Source: CBIFWW01 sp966186435 (GTDB lineage: Bacteria > Pseudomonadota > Gammaproteobacteria > Enterobacterales > Enterobacteriaceae). From it: 49,148 nt of DNA. The stretch covers positions 1 to 49,148 of the forward strand of contig CBIFWW010000006.1 of the NCBI GenBank assembly GCA_966186435.1, given 5' to 3'. Shown one piece after another: positions 25,103-33,532 of the stretch. Within the stretch, counting starts at the first letter, position 1, and the number at the start of each line of letters is the position of its first letter. The notes below the pieces were generated by a model, which saw only the letters and a program-made list of their open reading frames with translations, was not told the DNA's origin and made no database searches. Position numbers and translations under genes: made by a program.

Positions 25103-25711
25103 GTGAACCGTTTTGTCATCGCTGACTCAAAGCTCTGCATTGGCTGCCACACCTGTGAAGCCGCCTGTTCAGAGACCCACCGCCAGCATGGGCTGCAGTC
25201 CATGCCACGCCTGAAAGTTATGCGCAACGCGAATGAGTCCGCGCCGCAGCTTTGCCACCACTGTGAAGACGCGCCTTGTGCCGGCGTCTGCCCGGCGAAT
25301 GCGATTACGCGTATGGATGGTGCCGTGCAACTTAATGAAAGCCTGTGCGTTAGCTGCAAGCTGTGCGCCATTGCCTGCCCGTTTGGGGCCATTGAGTTTT
25401 CCGGTAGCCGCCCTATCAGCATTCCGGCCAATGTTAACAGCCCGAAAGCCCCTGCGGCACCGCCAGCACCGGCCAAAGTCAGCAGCCTGCTGGACTGGGT
25501 TCCCGGCATCCGCGCCGTGGCGCTGAAATGCGATCTGTGTCACTTCGACGATCAAGGCCCGGCCTGTGTGCGCACGTGCCCGACCAAAGCGCTGCGCCTG
25601 GTGGATAACCGCGATATCGAACAGGCCAGCAAACGTAAACGTGAAATGGCGATGGCGGTGTCCTTGAGCGATCTCTCCCTGTTCGCCACCCCGCAGGAGA
25701 CCAAGAAATGA
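25103..25711 (+). CDS. hycB: Formate hydrogenlyase iron-sulfur subunit HycB
   Basis: HycB carries electrons from formate dehydrogenase H to the hydrogenase arm on the cytoplasmic side. The 202 residues contain four cysteine groups for [4Fe-4S] clusters: CIGCHTCEAAC (about 12), CHHCEDAPCAGVCP (about 52), CVSCKLCAIACP (about 84) and CDLC...CVRTCP (about 148). I start it at GTG 25103 (NRFVIADSKLCIGC), matching the E. coli N-terminus, with GAGGAAGA upstream. The longer frame from 25058 reads through the FhlA-type site. Its partner FdhF is not encoded here. Confidence 0.94.
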   Translation: MNRFVIADSKLCIGCHTCEAACSETHRQHGLQSMPRLKVMRNANESAPQLCHHCEDAPCAGVCPANAITRMDGAVQLNESLCVSCKLCAIACPFGAIEFSGSRPISIPANVNSPKAPAAPPAPAKVSSLLDWVPGIRAVALKCDLCHFDDQGPACVRTCPTKALRLVDNRDIEQASKRKREMAMAVSLSDLSLFATPQETKK

Positions 25712-27525
25712 GTGCCGTGGTGATGATTCATTGGGCGGTCGTTGGCTTCCTGGCCACCGCCGTTCTGTCTGGTGTGACGTTATTTTCCAAGCCCCTGAGC
25801 GGCGTGATTGCCGGTATCGGTGGGGCTATCAGCAGCGCCCTGGCGCTGGGGGCCGGTTTCGAAGGCCTGCTGGGGCAGGGCGGGGCCTTTAGCCTGCTGC
25901 ATTACAGCGCGGCCTTGACCCCGCTCAACAGCCTGTGGCTGCTGGCGCTGGGGCTGCCGGGGCTGTTTATCAGCCTGTTTAACCTGAGCTGGCAACGCCA
26001 CCCGCAGGCGCGGGCCGAAGGCCTGCCGCTCAACCTGCTGCTGGCCGCGGCGGTACTGGCCCTGATCGCCGATAACCTCGGTGAGCTGGTAGTGATGGCG
26101 GAAATCATGGCCCTGTGCGCAGCCTTCCTCACCGGCTGTGCGCAGTCCGGCAAGCTGTGGTTTGTGCTGGGCCGCCTGGGTACCGTGCTGCTGGCTATCG
26201 CCTGCTGGCTGACCTGGCACCGTTACGGCACCCTCAACTATGCCGACCTGCATGCCATGACCGGGATGCTGCCGCTGGGTAACGACATCTGGCTGCTGGG
26301 CCTGCTGGGCTTTGGCCTGCTGGCGGGGATTATCCCGCTGCACGGTTGGGTGCCTCAGGCCCATGCCAATGCCAGCGCACCCGCTGCGGCGCTGTTCTCG
26401 GCGGTGGTACTGAAAATCGGCATTTACGGCATTATGGCCTTTACCCTGGTGGCCGGTGTGCAACCCCTATGGTGGGGCGTGCTGGTGCTGGTGCTGGGGA
26501 TGATCACCGCCTTTGTTGGCGGCCTGTATGCCCTGATGGAACACAATATCAACCGCCTGCTGGCGTACCACAGCCTGGAAAACATCGGCATTATTTTGCT
26601 GGGTTTAGGCGCGGGCATGGTCGGCCTGGCAATCAAGGAGCCGGTGCTGGTGGCCCTGGGTCTGGTGGGTGGTATGTACCACTTGTTCAACCACAGCCTG
26701 TTTAAAACCACCCTGTTCCTCGGTGCCGGGGCGGTCTGGTTCCGTACCGGCCATCGCGATATCGAAAAACTGGGCGGGATTGGCAAACTGATGCCAACCA
26801 TCTCGATATCGATGCTGATTGGCCTGATGGCGATGGCTGCGCTGCCGCCGCTGAATGGCTTTGCCGGTGAATGGGTGATTTATCAGTCCTTCTTCCGCTT
26901 AAGCTCCCTGCCGCTGTGGGCTGGCCGCATCCTCGGGCCAATGCTGGCCGTGGGCCTGGCAATCACCGGTGCCCTGGCAGTGATGTGTATGGCGAAAGTG
27001 TACGGGGTTGCCTTCCTGGGTGCACCGCGTACCCCGGAAGCAGAAAACGCCAAGGGCGCACCGCTGCTGATGAACGTGGCGACCGCCGCCATGGCGCTGT
27101 GTTGTGTGGTTGCCGGTATCGGTGCGCCGTGGTTTATCCCGCTGCTGCGCCATGCAGTGCCACTGCCGCTGGAAGTAGCGAACACCACCCTTTCCCAACC
27201 GATGATTACCTTGTTGCTGCTTGGCTCCCTGCTGCTGCCATTCCTGCTGATGGTGGTGCTGCGCGGCGACCGTCTGCCGTCCCGCTCCCGTGGTAAAGCC
27301 TGGGTCTGTGGTTATGACCACGAGCAGGCCATGGTGATCACCGCCACCGGTTTTGCTCAGCCGGTGAAAGCCGCTTTTGCGCCGGTGTTTAAGTTGCGCC
27401 ACTGGCTGAACCCGGTTTCATGGGTGCCGGGCTGGCAGTGTGAATGCACCGCCTTAACCTTGCGCCGCGTGGCCGGTATCGAGCTGATGGTGCTGTTGGC
27501 CTTTGTCATTATCCGGGGTATCTAA
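25708..27525 (+). CDS. hycC: Formate hydrogenlyase membrane subunit HycC
   Basis: HycC is a 605-residue polytopic inner-membrane protein related to the antiporter-like subunits NuoL/NuoN of complex I and to Mrp antiporters. About 14 to 16 hydrophobic segments are visible. The proton-channel core includes ANASAPAAALFSAVVLKIGIYG and FNHSLFKTTLFLGAGAV, and AALPPLNGFAGEW is well conserved. It overlaps hycB by 4 bases and ends one base before hycD. Proton translocation by E. coli FHL is debated. Confidence 0.96.
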   Translation: MSAVVMIHWAVVGFLATAVLSGVTLFSKPLSGVIAGIGGAISSALALGAGFEGLLGQGGAFSLLHYSAALTPLNSLWLLALGLPGLFISLFNLSWQRHPQARAEGLPLNLLLAAAVLALIADNLGELVVMAEIMALCAAFLTGCAQSGKLWFVLGRLGTVLLAIACWLTWHRYGTLNYADLHAMTGMLPLGNDIWLLGLLGFGLLAGIIPLHGWVPQAHANASAPAAALFSAVVLKIGIYGIMAFTLVAGVQPLWWGVLVLVLGMITAFVGGLYALMEHNINRLLAYHSLENIGIILLGLGAGMVGLAIKEPVLVALGLVGGMYHLFNHSLFKTTLFLGAGAVWFRTGHRDIEKLGGIGKLMPTISISMLIGLMAMAALPPLNGFAGEWVIYQSFFRLSSLPLWAGRILGPMLAVGLAITGALAVMCMAKVYGVAFLGAPRTPEAENAKGAPLLMNVATAAMALCCVVAGIGAPWFIPLLRHAVPLPLEVANTTLSQPMITLLLLGSLLLPFLLMVVLRGDRLPSRSRGKAWVCGYDHEQAMVITATGFAQPVKAAFAPVFKLRHWLNPVSWVPGWQCECTALTLRRVAGIELMVLLAFVIIRGI

Positions 27526-27526
27526 G

Positions 27527-28453
27527 ATGACGATTGTTTATGCCTTGATTCAGGCGCTGGTGCTGTTTGCCGTTGCGCCGCTGCTTTCCGGGGTCACCCG
27601 GATAGCCCGTGCGCGGATGCATAACCGCCGGGGGCCGGGGGTGCTTCAGGAGTACCGCGATCTGTTCAAACTGCTGGGCCGCCAAAGCGTGGCCCCGGAA
27701 GCCGCAGGCTGGGTATTCCGCCTGATGCCTTTCGTAATGGTGGCGGTGATGCTGACCATCGCCACCGCCCTGCCGGTGGTGACGGTGTTCTCCCTGATGC
27801 CCTGGCTAGGGGACCTGATCACCCTGCTGTACCTGTTCGCCATTGCCCGTTTCTTCTTTGCGATTGCTGGCCTGGATACCGGTAGCCCGTTTACCGCTAT
27901 TGGTGCCAGCCGTGAAGCCATGCTGGGTGTGCTGGTAGAGCCAATTCTGCTGCTGGGCCTGTGGGTGGCGGCGGTGGTGGCGGGGTCTACCCACATCACC
28001 AATATTGCCGATACCGTGGCTCACTGGCCCCGTGAGCACACCCTTCCATTGCTGCTGGCGCTGGCCGCCTGCGCCTTCGCCACCTTTATCGAAATGGGCA
28101 AACTGCCCTTTGATTTGGCAGAAGCGGAGCAAGAGTTACAGGAAGGGCCGCTGACCGAGTACAGCGGGGCCGGGTTTGCGGTACTGAAGTGGGGCATCAG
28201 CCTGAAACAGCTGGTGGTGCTGCAAATGTTTGTCGGCGTGTTCCTGCCCTGGGGCCAGATGACCAGCTTTAGCGCCGGTGGACTGGTTCTGGCACTGGTG
28301 CTGGCGGTAGTAAAACTGCTGCTGGGCGTGCTGGTGATCGCCCTGTTCGAAAACAGTATGGCACGCCTGCGGATGCTCTCGGCATCCAAGGTGACCTGGG
28401 CCGGTTTTGGCTTTGCCTTTTTAGCGTTCGTCTCCCTGCTGGTGGCGTTTTAA
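27527..28453 (+). CDS. hycD: Formate hydrogenlyase membrane subunit HycD
   Basis: HycD is the NuoH-like membrane subunit that anchors the peripheral hydrogenase arm. It has 308 residues (E. coli 307) and about eight membrane segments. Conserved cytoplasmic loops are NRRGPGVLQEYRDLFKLLGRQ near residue 35 and EMGKLPFDLAEAEQELQEGPLTEYSG near 190, the latter rich in the acidic residues typical of NuoH. I chose the ATG at 27527 (MTIVYALIQALVLF), which lies one base after the hycC stop. The alternative start at 27503 overlaps hycC and adds no conserved sequence. Confidence 0.95.
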   Translation: MTIVYALIQALVLFAVAPLLSGVTRIARARMHNRRGPGVLQEYRDLFKLLGRQSVAPEAAGWVFRLMPFVMVAVMLTIATALPVVTVFSLMPWLGDLITLLYLFAIARFFFAIAGLDTGSPFTAIGASREAMLGVLVEPILLLGLWVAAVVAGSTHITNIADTVAHWPREHTLPLLLALAACAFATFIEMGKLPFDLAEAEQELQEGPLTEYSGAGFAVLKWGISLKQLVVLQMFVGVFLPWGQMTSFSAGGLVLALVLAVVKLLLGVLVIALFENSMARLRMLSASKVTWAGFGFAFLAFVSLLVAF

Positions 28454-28465
28454 GAGAGTGTGATT

Positions 28466-30175
28466 ATGTCTGAACAAAAAATCGGTCAACAGTACCTGGC
28501 AGCGTTACACCAGGCCTTTCCTGAGGTGATCCTCGACGAAGCCTGGCAAACCAAAGACCAGATCACCATCACCGTGAAGGTTAACTACCTGCCGGAAGTG
28601 GTGGAGCATCTTTACTATCAGCAGGGTGGCTGGTTATCAGTGCTGTTCGGTAATGACGAACGCAGCTTGTGTGGCAATTATGCCGTTTATTACGTGCTCT
28701 CCATGGAGCAGGGCGAGAAGTGCTGGGTCACTGTGCGTGTCGAAGTAGACCCTGACAGCCTGGAATTCCCATCGGTTACCCCACGGGTTCCCGCTGCGGT
28801 TTGGGGCGAACGTGAAGTCCGCGATATGTACGGCCTGCGCCCCGTTGGCCTGCCGGACGAACGCCGCCTGGTGCTGCCGGATGACTGGCCGGATGATCTC
28901 TACCCGCTGCGTAAAGACAGTATGGATTACCGCCAGCGCCCGGCGCCCACCACCGACAGCGAAACCTACCAGTTCATCAACGAGCTGGGCACCAAGAAAA
29001 ATAACGTGGTGCCGATTGGCCCACTGCACGTCACCTCTGACGAACCGGGTCACTTCCGCCTGTTCGTGGATGGCGAAAACATCATTGATGCCGACTACCG
29101 CATGTTCTATGTCCACCGTGGCATGGAAAAACTGGCGGAAACCCGCATGGGCTACAACGAGGTCACTTTCTTATCTGACCGAGTGTGTGGCATCTGCGGC
29201 TTTGCCCACAGCACCGCTTATACCACCTCGGTAGAGAACGCCATGGGTATCCAGGTGCCGGAACGCGCCCAGATGATCCGCGCCATTCTGCTGGAAGTGG
29301 AACGCCTGCACAGCCACTTGCTGAACCTGGGCCTGGCCTGCCACTTTGTCGGCTTTGACTCTGGCTTTATGCAGTTCTTCCGGGTGCGCGAAGCCTCAAT
29401 GAAAATGGCGGAAATCCTCACCGGCGCCCGCAAAACCTACGGTCTGAATCTGATTGGCGGGATCCGCCGCGATCTGCTGAAAGATGACATGATCCAGACC
29501 CGTCTGCTGGCCCAGCAGATGCGCCGCGATGTGAAAGAGCTGGTGGACGTGCTGATGAGCACGCCAAACATCGACCAGCGCACCGTGGGCATTGGCCGTC
29601 TTGACCCGCAGGTAGCCCGCGATTTCAGTAACGTAGGCCCGATGGTGCGCGCCAGTGGTCACAAGCGTGATACCCGTGTCGATCACCCGTTTGTGGGTTA
29701 TGGCCTGCTGCCGATGGAAGTGCACAGTGAACAAGGCTGTGACGTGATTTCCCGCCTGAAAGTACGTATCAACGAGGTGTTTACCGCCCTGAATATGATC
29801 GACTTCGGCCTGGATAACCTGCCGGGCGGGCCACTGGCCGTTGAAGGCTTCACCTATATCCCGAACCGCTTCGCTCTTGGCTTCTCTGAAGCACCGCGCG
29901 GGGATGATATCCACTGGAGTATGACCGGCGACAACCAGAAGCTGTTCCGCTGGCGCTGCCGTGCGGCCACCTACGCCAACTGGCCGACCCTGCGCTACAT
30001 GCTGCGTGGTAACACCGTTTCCGATGCGCCGCTGATTATCGGCAGCCTGGACCCTTGCTACTCCTGTACCGACCGTATGACGGTGGTGGATGTGCGTAAG
30101 AAGAAAACCAAAGTAGTGCCTTATAAAGAGCTTGAGCGCTACAGCATCGAACGCAAAAACTCGCCGCTGAAATAA
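28466..30175 (+). CDS. hycE: Hydrogenase 3 large subunit HycE ([NiFe] catalytic)
   Basis: HycE reduces protons to H2 at a Ni-Fe-CN-CO centre. The 569 residues equal E. coli. The N-terminal third is a NuoC-like domain (WLSVLFGNDERSL; WGEREVRDMYGL). The rest is NuoD/large-subunit-like, with nickel ligands in RVCGICGFAHS (about 239-245) and DPCYSC (about 529-534). After CYSCTDR comes a tail MTVVDVRKKK...NSPLK, removed by HycI after the arginine. The start at 28466 gives MSEQKIGQQYLAALH and is preferred over an in-frame GTG two codons upstream. Confidence 0.97.
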   Translation: MSEQKIGQQYLAALHQAFPEVILDEAWQTKDQITITVKVNYLPEVVEHLYYQQGGWLSVLFGNDERSLCGNYAVYYVLSMEQGEKCWVTVRVEVDPDSLEFPSVTPRVPAAVWGEREVRDMYGLRPVGLPDERRLVLPDDWPDDLYPLRKDSMDYRQRPAPTTDSETYQFINELGTKKNNVVPIGPLHVTSDEPGHFRLFVDGENIIDADYRMFYVHRGMEKLAETRMGYNEVTFLSDRVCGICGFAHSTAYTTSVENAMGIQVPERAQMIRAILLEVERLHSHLLNLGLACHFVGFDSGFMQFFRVREASMKMAEILTGARKTYGLNLIGGIRRDLLKDDMIQTRLLAQQMRRDVKELVDVLMSTPNIDQRTVGIGRLDPQVARDFSNVGPMVRASGHKRDTRVDHPFVGYGLLPMEVHSEQGCDVISRLKVRINEVFTALNMIDFGLDNLPGGPLAVEGFTYIPNRFALGFSEAPRGDDIHWSMTGDNQKLFRWRCRAATYANWPTLRYMLRGNTVSDAPLIIGSLDPCYSCTDRMTVVDVRKKKTKVVPYKELERYSIERKNSPLK

Positions 30176-30194
30176 GCCGGTCAAAGGAATCGAT

Positions 30195-30740
30195 ATGTTT
30201 ACGTTTATCAAAAAGGTGATGAAGACCGGGGTAGTAACTGAAAGCTACCCGCTTCAACCTATCGCCGTGGACAAAAACTTCCGCGGCAAGCCGGAACATA
30301 ACCCGCAGCAGTGCATCGGCTGTGCGGCATGCGTTAACGCCTGCCCCTCCAATGCGCTGACGGTAAGCACCGATCTGGCGACCAAAGAGCTGACCTGGCA
30401 ATTCAACCTGGGGCGCTGCATCTTCTGCGCCCGCTGTGAGGAAGTCTGTCCTACCACGGCAATTGTCCTGTCTCAGGACTATGAGCTGGCGGTATGGAAC
30501 AAAGCCGACTTCCTGCAACAGTCGCGCTTCCCGCTGTGCCACTGCCGCAGCTGCGAGCGCCCGTTTGCGGTACAGAAAGAGATCGATTACGCCATCGCTC
30601 TGCTGGCCCATAACGGCGATGCGCTGGCTGAACAACATCGCCCCGGCTTTGAAACCTGCCCGGAATGCAAACGCCAGCAAAGCCTGGTGGGTGCCAACCA
30701 TATCAACTTTAAGCGCCATATGAATGAGGCCAGTCAATGA
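30195..30740 (+). CDS. hycF: Formate hydrogenlyase ferredoxin-like subunit HycF
   Basis: HycF is a NuoI-like electron-transfer subunit of 181 residues (E. coli 180). It has two classical [4Fe-4S] motifs, CIGCAACVNACP (about 41-52) and CIFCARCEEVCP (about 75-86). Extra cysteines are CHCRSC (about 116) and CPEC (about 155), which may bind zinc or structural metal. It sits between hycE and hycG and overlaps hycG by 4 bases. Confidence 0.95.
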   Translation: MFTFIKKVMKTGVVTESYPLQPIAVDKNFRGKPEHNPQQCIGCAACVNACPSNALTVSTDLATKELTWQFNLGRCIFCARCEEVCPTTAIVLSQDYELAVWNKADFLQQSRFPLCHCRSCERPFAVQKEIDYAIALLAHNGDALAEQHRPGFETCPECKRQQSLVGANHINFKRHMNEASQ

Positions 30741-31501
30741 GTGAACTACTCGGGCCACGTGATGCCAACGGGATGCCTTTGCCGATGACGGTGGATGAGT
30801 CCATCGCCAGCATGAAGGCCTCCCTGCTGAAAAAAATCAAACGCTCTGCCTATGTTTACCGGGTGGACTGCGGCGGTTGTAACGGCTGTGAAATTGAAAT
30901 CTTTGCTACCCTTTCGCCGCTGTTCGATGCCGAACGCTTCGGGATCAAAGTCGTACCCTCCCCGCGCCATGCTGACATCCTGCTGTTTACCGGGGCGGTG
31001 ACCCGCGCCATGCGCTCCCCGGCGCTGCGGGCCTGGGAATCCGCGCCAGACCCTAAAATCTGTATCTCTTACGGGGCCTGCGGCAACAGCGGCGGTATCT
31101 TCCACGACCTGTACTGCGTATGGGGCGGGACAGACAAAATCGTGCCGGTGGATGTGTATATCCCTGGCTGCCCGCCGACGCCTGCCGCCACTTTGTACGG
31201 TTTTGCCATGGCATTAGGCTTGCTGGAGCAGAAAATTCACGCCCGTGAATCGGGTGAGCTGGATCTGCAACCGGCGGAAATCCTGCACCCGGATATGCAC
31301 CAGCCGCTGCGGGTACGTATCGATCGTACCGCCCGTAAACTGGCGGGCTACCGCTATGGCCGCCAGATTGCCGATCAGTACATGAACCATCTGATGCAGG
31401 GTGGGGAGAGCGTACTGCAATGGCTGACCACGGAAAATGACCCGCGCCTGACCGAGATCGTCAGCCATCTGGATCAGCTGGTATTGCAGGAGCGTGCCTG
31501 A
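30737..31501 (+). CDS. hycG: Hydrogenase 3 small subunit HycG
   Basis: HycG is the NuoB-like small subunit carrying the [4Fe-4S] cluster closest to the Ni-Fe site. It has 254 residues (E. coli 255). Ligands lie in DCGGCNGCEIEI (about 45), GACGNSGG (about 112) and VYIPGCPPTP (about 143). There is no twin-arginine signal, as expected for a cytoplasm-facing hydrogenase. It overlaps hycF by 4 bases and hycH by 1 base (TGATG). Confidence 0.96.
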   Translation: MSELLGPRDANGMPLPMTVDESIASMKASLLKKIKRSAYVYRVDCGGCNGCEIEIFATLSPLFDAERFGIKVVPSPRHADILLFTGAVTRAMRSPALRAWESAPDPKICISYGACGNSGGIFHDLYCVWGGTDKIVPVDVYIPGCPPTPAATLYGFAMALGLLEQKIHARESGELDLQPAEILHPDMHQPLRVRIDRTARKLAGYRYGRQIADQYMNHLMQGGESVLQWLTTENDPRLTEIVSHLDQLVLQERA

Positions 31502-31908
31502 TGGGTGAGTCGGTGATTTTCAGCCAGCTGAGCCGCAAATTTGTGGACGAAAACGACGCCACGCCTGCCGATGCCCAGCAGGTTATCTACTATAGTCTGG
31601 CTATTGGGCACCATTTGGGGATTATTGACTGCCTGTCCGCAGCCCTGACCTGCCCCTATGATGACTACCAGCAGTGGATTGCTACCCTGGCGCCTGGCGA
31701 TGCCCGGCGCAAAATGGAAGGCGTGCCGAAGTATGGCGAGATTGTCATCGACCAAACCCATGTGGTGCTGTTGGCCCGCGCTTTTGACCAAGCGCTGGCG
31801 AGCCAGACCCCGGCCCAACAAAACTGGAGCCGGGAGCTGCTCGCCATGCTGGAAGCGATTCAAAATGAACCCGCCGTTTACCTGATGGTAAGGAGAGGCC
31901 GTGACTGA
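31501..31908 (+). CDS. hycH: Formate hydrogenlyase maturation protein HycH
   Basis: HycH is a 135-residue assembly protein (E. coli 136) needed to mature HycE but absent from the final complex. It has no metal motif. Conserved stretches include VIFSQLSRKFVDE and the central PYDDYQQWIATLAPGDARRKM. It starts at the hycG stop (TGATG) and overlaps hycI by 8 bases, so it is translated as part of the hyc chain. Confidence 0.93.
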   Translation: MGESVIFSQLSRKFVDENDATPADAQQVIYYSLAIGHHLGIIDCLSAALTCPYDDYQQWIATLAPGDARRKMEGVPKYGEIVIDQTHVVLLARAFDQALASQTPAQQNWSRELLAMLEAIQNEPAVYLMVRRGRD

Positions 31909-32380
31909 CGTATTACTGTGTGTTGGTAACAGCATGATGGGTGACGATGGCGCAGGCCCGCTGCTGGCGGAGATGTGCCAGGCTAATCCGCAAGGCAACT
32001 GGGTAGTGATTGATGGCGGCAGCGCCCCGGAAAACGACATTGTCGCTATCCGTGAACTGCAACCCACGCGGTTACTGCTGGTGGATGCCACCGATATGGG
32101 CCTCAGCCCCGGTGAAATCCGCATTATCGACCCTGAAGACATCGCTGAAATGTTCATGATGACCACCCATAATATGCCGCTCAACTATCTGATCGATCAG
32201 TTGAAGGAAGATATTGGCGAGGTGGTTTTCGTGGGCATCCAGCCGGATATTGTGGGGTTCTATTACCCGATGACCGAGCCGGTGAAAGCGGCGGTTGAGA
32301 CGGTATATCAGCGGCTGGCTGGCTGGGAAGGTAACGGCGGCTTTGCCCCGCTGGAAGCCCCGGACTGGCTGGAGGGCTAA
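31901..32380 (+). CDS. hycI: Hydrogenase 3 maturation endopeptidase HycI
   Basis: HycI checks nickel loading and then removes the C-terminal tail of HycE. The 159 residues follow E. coli HycI (156). The nickel-sensing residues sit in GNSMMGDDGAG (Asp16), LLVDATDMG (about 62) and MTTHNMP (His about 90). It starts with GTG at 31901, with AAGGAGAG directly upstream inside hycH. It ends the hyc operon; a weak inverted repeat (CATCGC and GCGATG, 32394-32427) follows. Confidence 0.95.
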   Translation: MTDVLLCVGNSMMGDDGAGPLLAEMCQANPQGNWVVIDGGSAPENDIVAIRELQPTRLLLVDATDMGLSPGEIRIIDPEDIAEMFMMTTHNMPLNYLIDQLKEDIGEVVFVGIQPDIVGFYYPMTEPVKAAVETVYQRLAGWEGNGGFAPLEAPDWLEG

Positions 32381-32673
32381 CTATATAACTAGGCATCGCT
32401 GGGTCAGTTAAAACCGACTGCGCGATGTCCTGGTTGGCAACACCGATTTTCTGTATCTAAACTCCTGCTGCAATGTAATTTGCCAAATATTATTCATTAT
32501 TCCTGCGAGTCAAATTCCATAACCACAATTCACCAATAAATAACTCTGGAATTCCCCGATGATTAGCGTCAAATTCAGCACGTTCGCAACACGCTGTGGA
32601 TTAATTAACCATGCAGGTAACGCTAAACATTAATAGGTTTGCGCGCTCAGCCTGTTTTTAGGAGAACGTAGAT
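32381..32673. other. AT-rich spacer between hycI and the toxin-antitoxin pair
   Basis: Nearly 300 bases without a gene, clearly more AT-rich than hyc. It holds the weak inverted repeat after hycI and a near-palindrome GGATTAATTAACC (32598-32610) about 65 bases before the antitoxin start, which could be an operator. I searched the frames upstream of the antitoxin for a lost ribbon-helix-helix domain and found none; a TAG lies five codons before its ATG. Confidence 0.45.
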
Positions 32674-32871
32674 ATGGAAGATCATAAGCAAGAGCTGCAG
32701 GCCTTTATGGATGACTGGGACATAGGGGCGCAACTGGGTAAGCCCGAATACAGCCATGTATTATGCGAGGAATCTTGGCAAATTGTTATGGAGGCTATCC
32801 GTAACCCGCCAGAGCCAACTGAAAAGCTCAAGCGGGCCTTTGCTCGGTTGAAGGATCTTGATTTGTTATGA
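32674..32871 (+). CDS. Short TacA-like (DUF1778-type) antitoxin
   Basis: The 65-residue protein precedes and overlaps a GNAT toxin gene by 4 bases (ATGA). Its second half (EESWQIVMEAIRNPPEPTEKLKR) resembles the toxin-neutralising C-terminus of DUF1778 antitoxins, which typically read 'W..F...L..PP.PN..L'. Family members are usually about 90 residues and begin with a ribbon-helix-helix DNA-binding domain. Here that domain is not recognisable; the first 30 residues are acidic (MEDHKQELQAFMDDWD). AGGAGA lies about 8 bases before the ATG and an in-frame stop lies just upstream, so the short start is real. It may bind the toxin without autoregulating well. Confidence 0.7.
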   Translation: MEDHKQELQAFMDDWDIGAQLGKPEYSHVLCEESWQIVMEAIRNPPEPTEKLKRAFARLKDLDLL

Positions 32872-33371
32872 TTATTGAACCTTTTGTAATTAATAAATCC
32901 TATGAGTTATCGCGTTTTGATTGTGGTGAATCAACGCTTAATCAATTTCTTGGGCTTCATATGTCGCGCCAACAGGGTGGTGGATTTCTCCGGGGGTACA
33001 TGCTGGTAAAAACCGATAAGGCTGCAATCATCCACGGCTTTTATACCTTAACGGCAAGTGGTTTTGAGCGAAATTCACTGCCTTCGCGGCGGCATCAACG
33101 AACAGCGCCCTATCGGCAGGTGCCTGCGGTAACCTTAGGGAGACTGGCAGTAGATTGTTTATATCAGGGGCAGGGGTGGGGGCAGGCCTTAGTTGCGCAT
33201 GCTCTTAATGTGGTCAACAAGGTTGCAACCAAAGTGGGAATACATGGGCTTTTTGTGGTCCCGCTCGATACCCGCGTACGGGCATTTTATTTGCAACTGG
33301 GTTTTATTTCTTTAGCCGGGAACGATGCCCACGCCATGTTTCTCCCGTTAGCCTCACTGCCAAAAACCTAA
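32868..33371 (+). CDS. GNAT-family toxin, TacT-like
   Basis: This 167-residue GCN5-related acetyltransferase is of the type that acetylates charged tRNAs in TacT/AtaT/KacT systems. The family start FDCGESTLNQFL (about residues 18-29) and HGFYTLTASGFE are visible. The acetyl-CoA loop is LGRLAVDCLYQGQGWGQAL (about 87-105), and a likely catalytic Tyr sits in RAFYLQLGF (about 145). Its start overlaps the antitoxin stop. It sits between hycI and hydN, where E. coli has ascBFG. Base composition is lower in GC than the FHL genes, consistent with insertion. Confidence 0.85.
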   Translation: MIIEPFVINKSYELSRFDCGESTLNQFLGLHMSRQQGGGFLRGYMLVKTDKAAIIHGFYTLTASGFERNSLPSRRHQRTAPYRQVPAVTLGRLAVDCLYQGQGWGQALVAHALNVVNKVATKVGIHGLFVVPLDTRVRAFYLQLGFISLAGNDAHAMFLPLASLPKT

Positions 33372-33395
33372 TCACAGTTTGACCAACCATCTTCA

Positions 33396-33423
33396 GTGTC
33401 ATCGTCACAAATGACGATGACAC
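33396..33423. promoter_or_regulatory. Perfect palindrome upstream of hydN, probable FhlA site
   Basis: GTGTCATCGTCA (33396-33407) and TGACGATGACAC (33412-33423) are perfect 12-base arms around CAAA. The arms contain the TGTCAT and ATGACA elements seen at the hypA-hycA site. The centre is about 75 bases upstream of the nearer -24-like box. It is probably the activating site for hydN-hypF, though a terminator for the toxin gene is possible; no T run follows. Confidence 0.65.
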
Positions 33424-33443
33424 CCTCTAGCCCCTCGCGATCG

Positions 33444-33493
33444 TGGCACGAAGCCCGTATTTATGGGACTTTCAACATTGGCACGTTTTGTGT
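33444..33493 (+). promoter_or_regulatory. Tandem sigma-54-like elements upstream of hydN
   Basis: Two TGGCACG elements match the -24 consensus very well, at 33444-33450 and 33479-33485. Ten bases after each GG comes GT instead of the usual GC (33457-33458 and 33492-33493). They are 35 bases apart. The downstream copy would start transcription near 33505, about 28 bases before the hydN ATG. The identical deviation in both is notable, and which one is used cannot be told. Confidence 0.5.
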
Positions 33494-33532
33494 ATGCCTA
33501 TCGCCAACAAGAAAATTCCGCTGGAGAATTTG

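Noticed and set aside
32381..32673. Lost N-terminal domain of the antitoxin upstream of its ATG
   Set aside because: An in-frame TAG lies five codons upstream, and no frame in the spacer resembles a ribbon-helix-helix domain.
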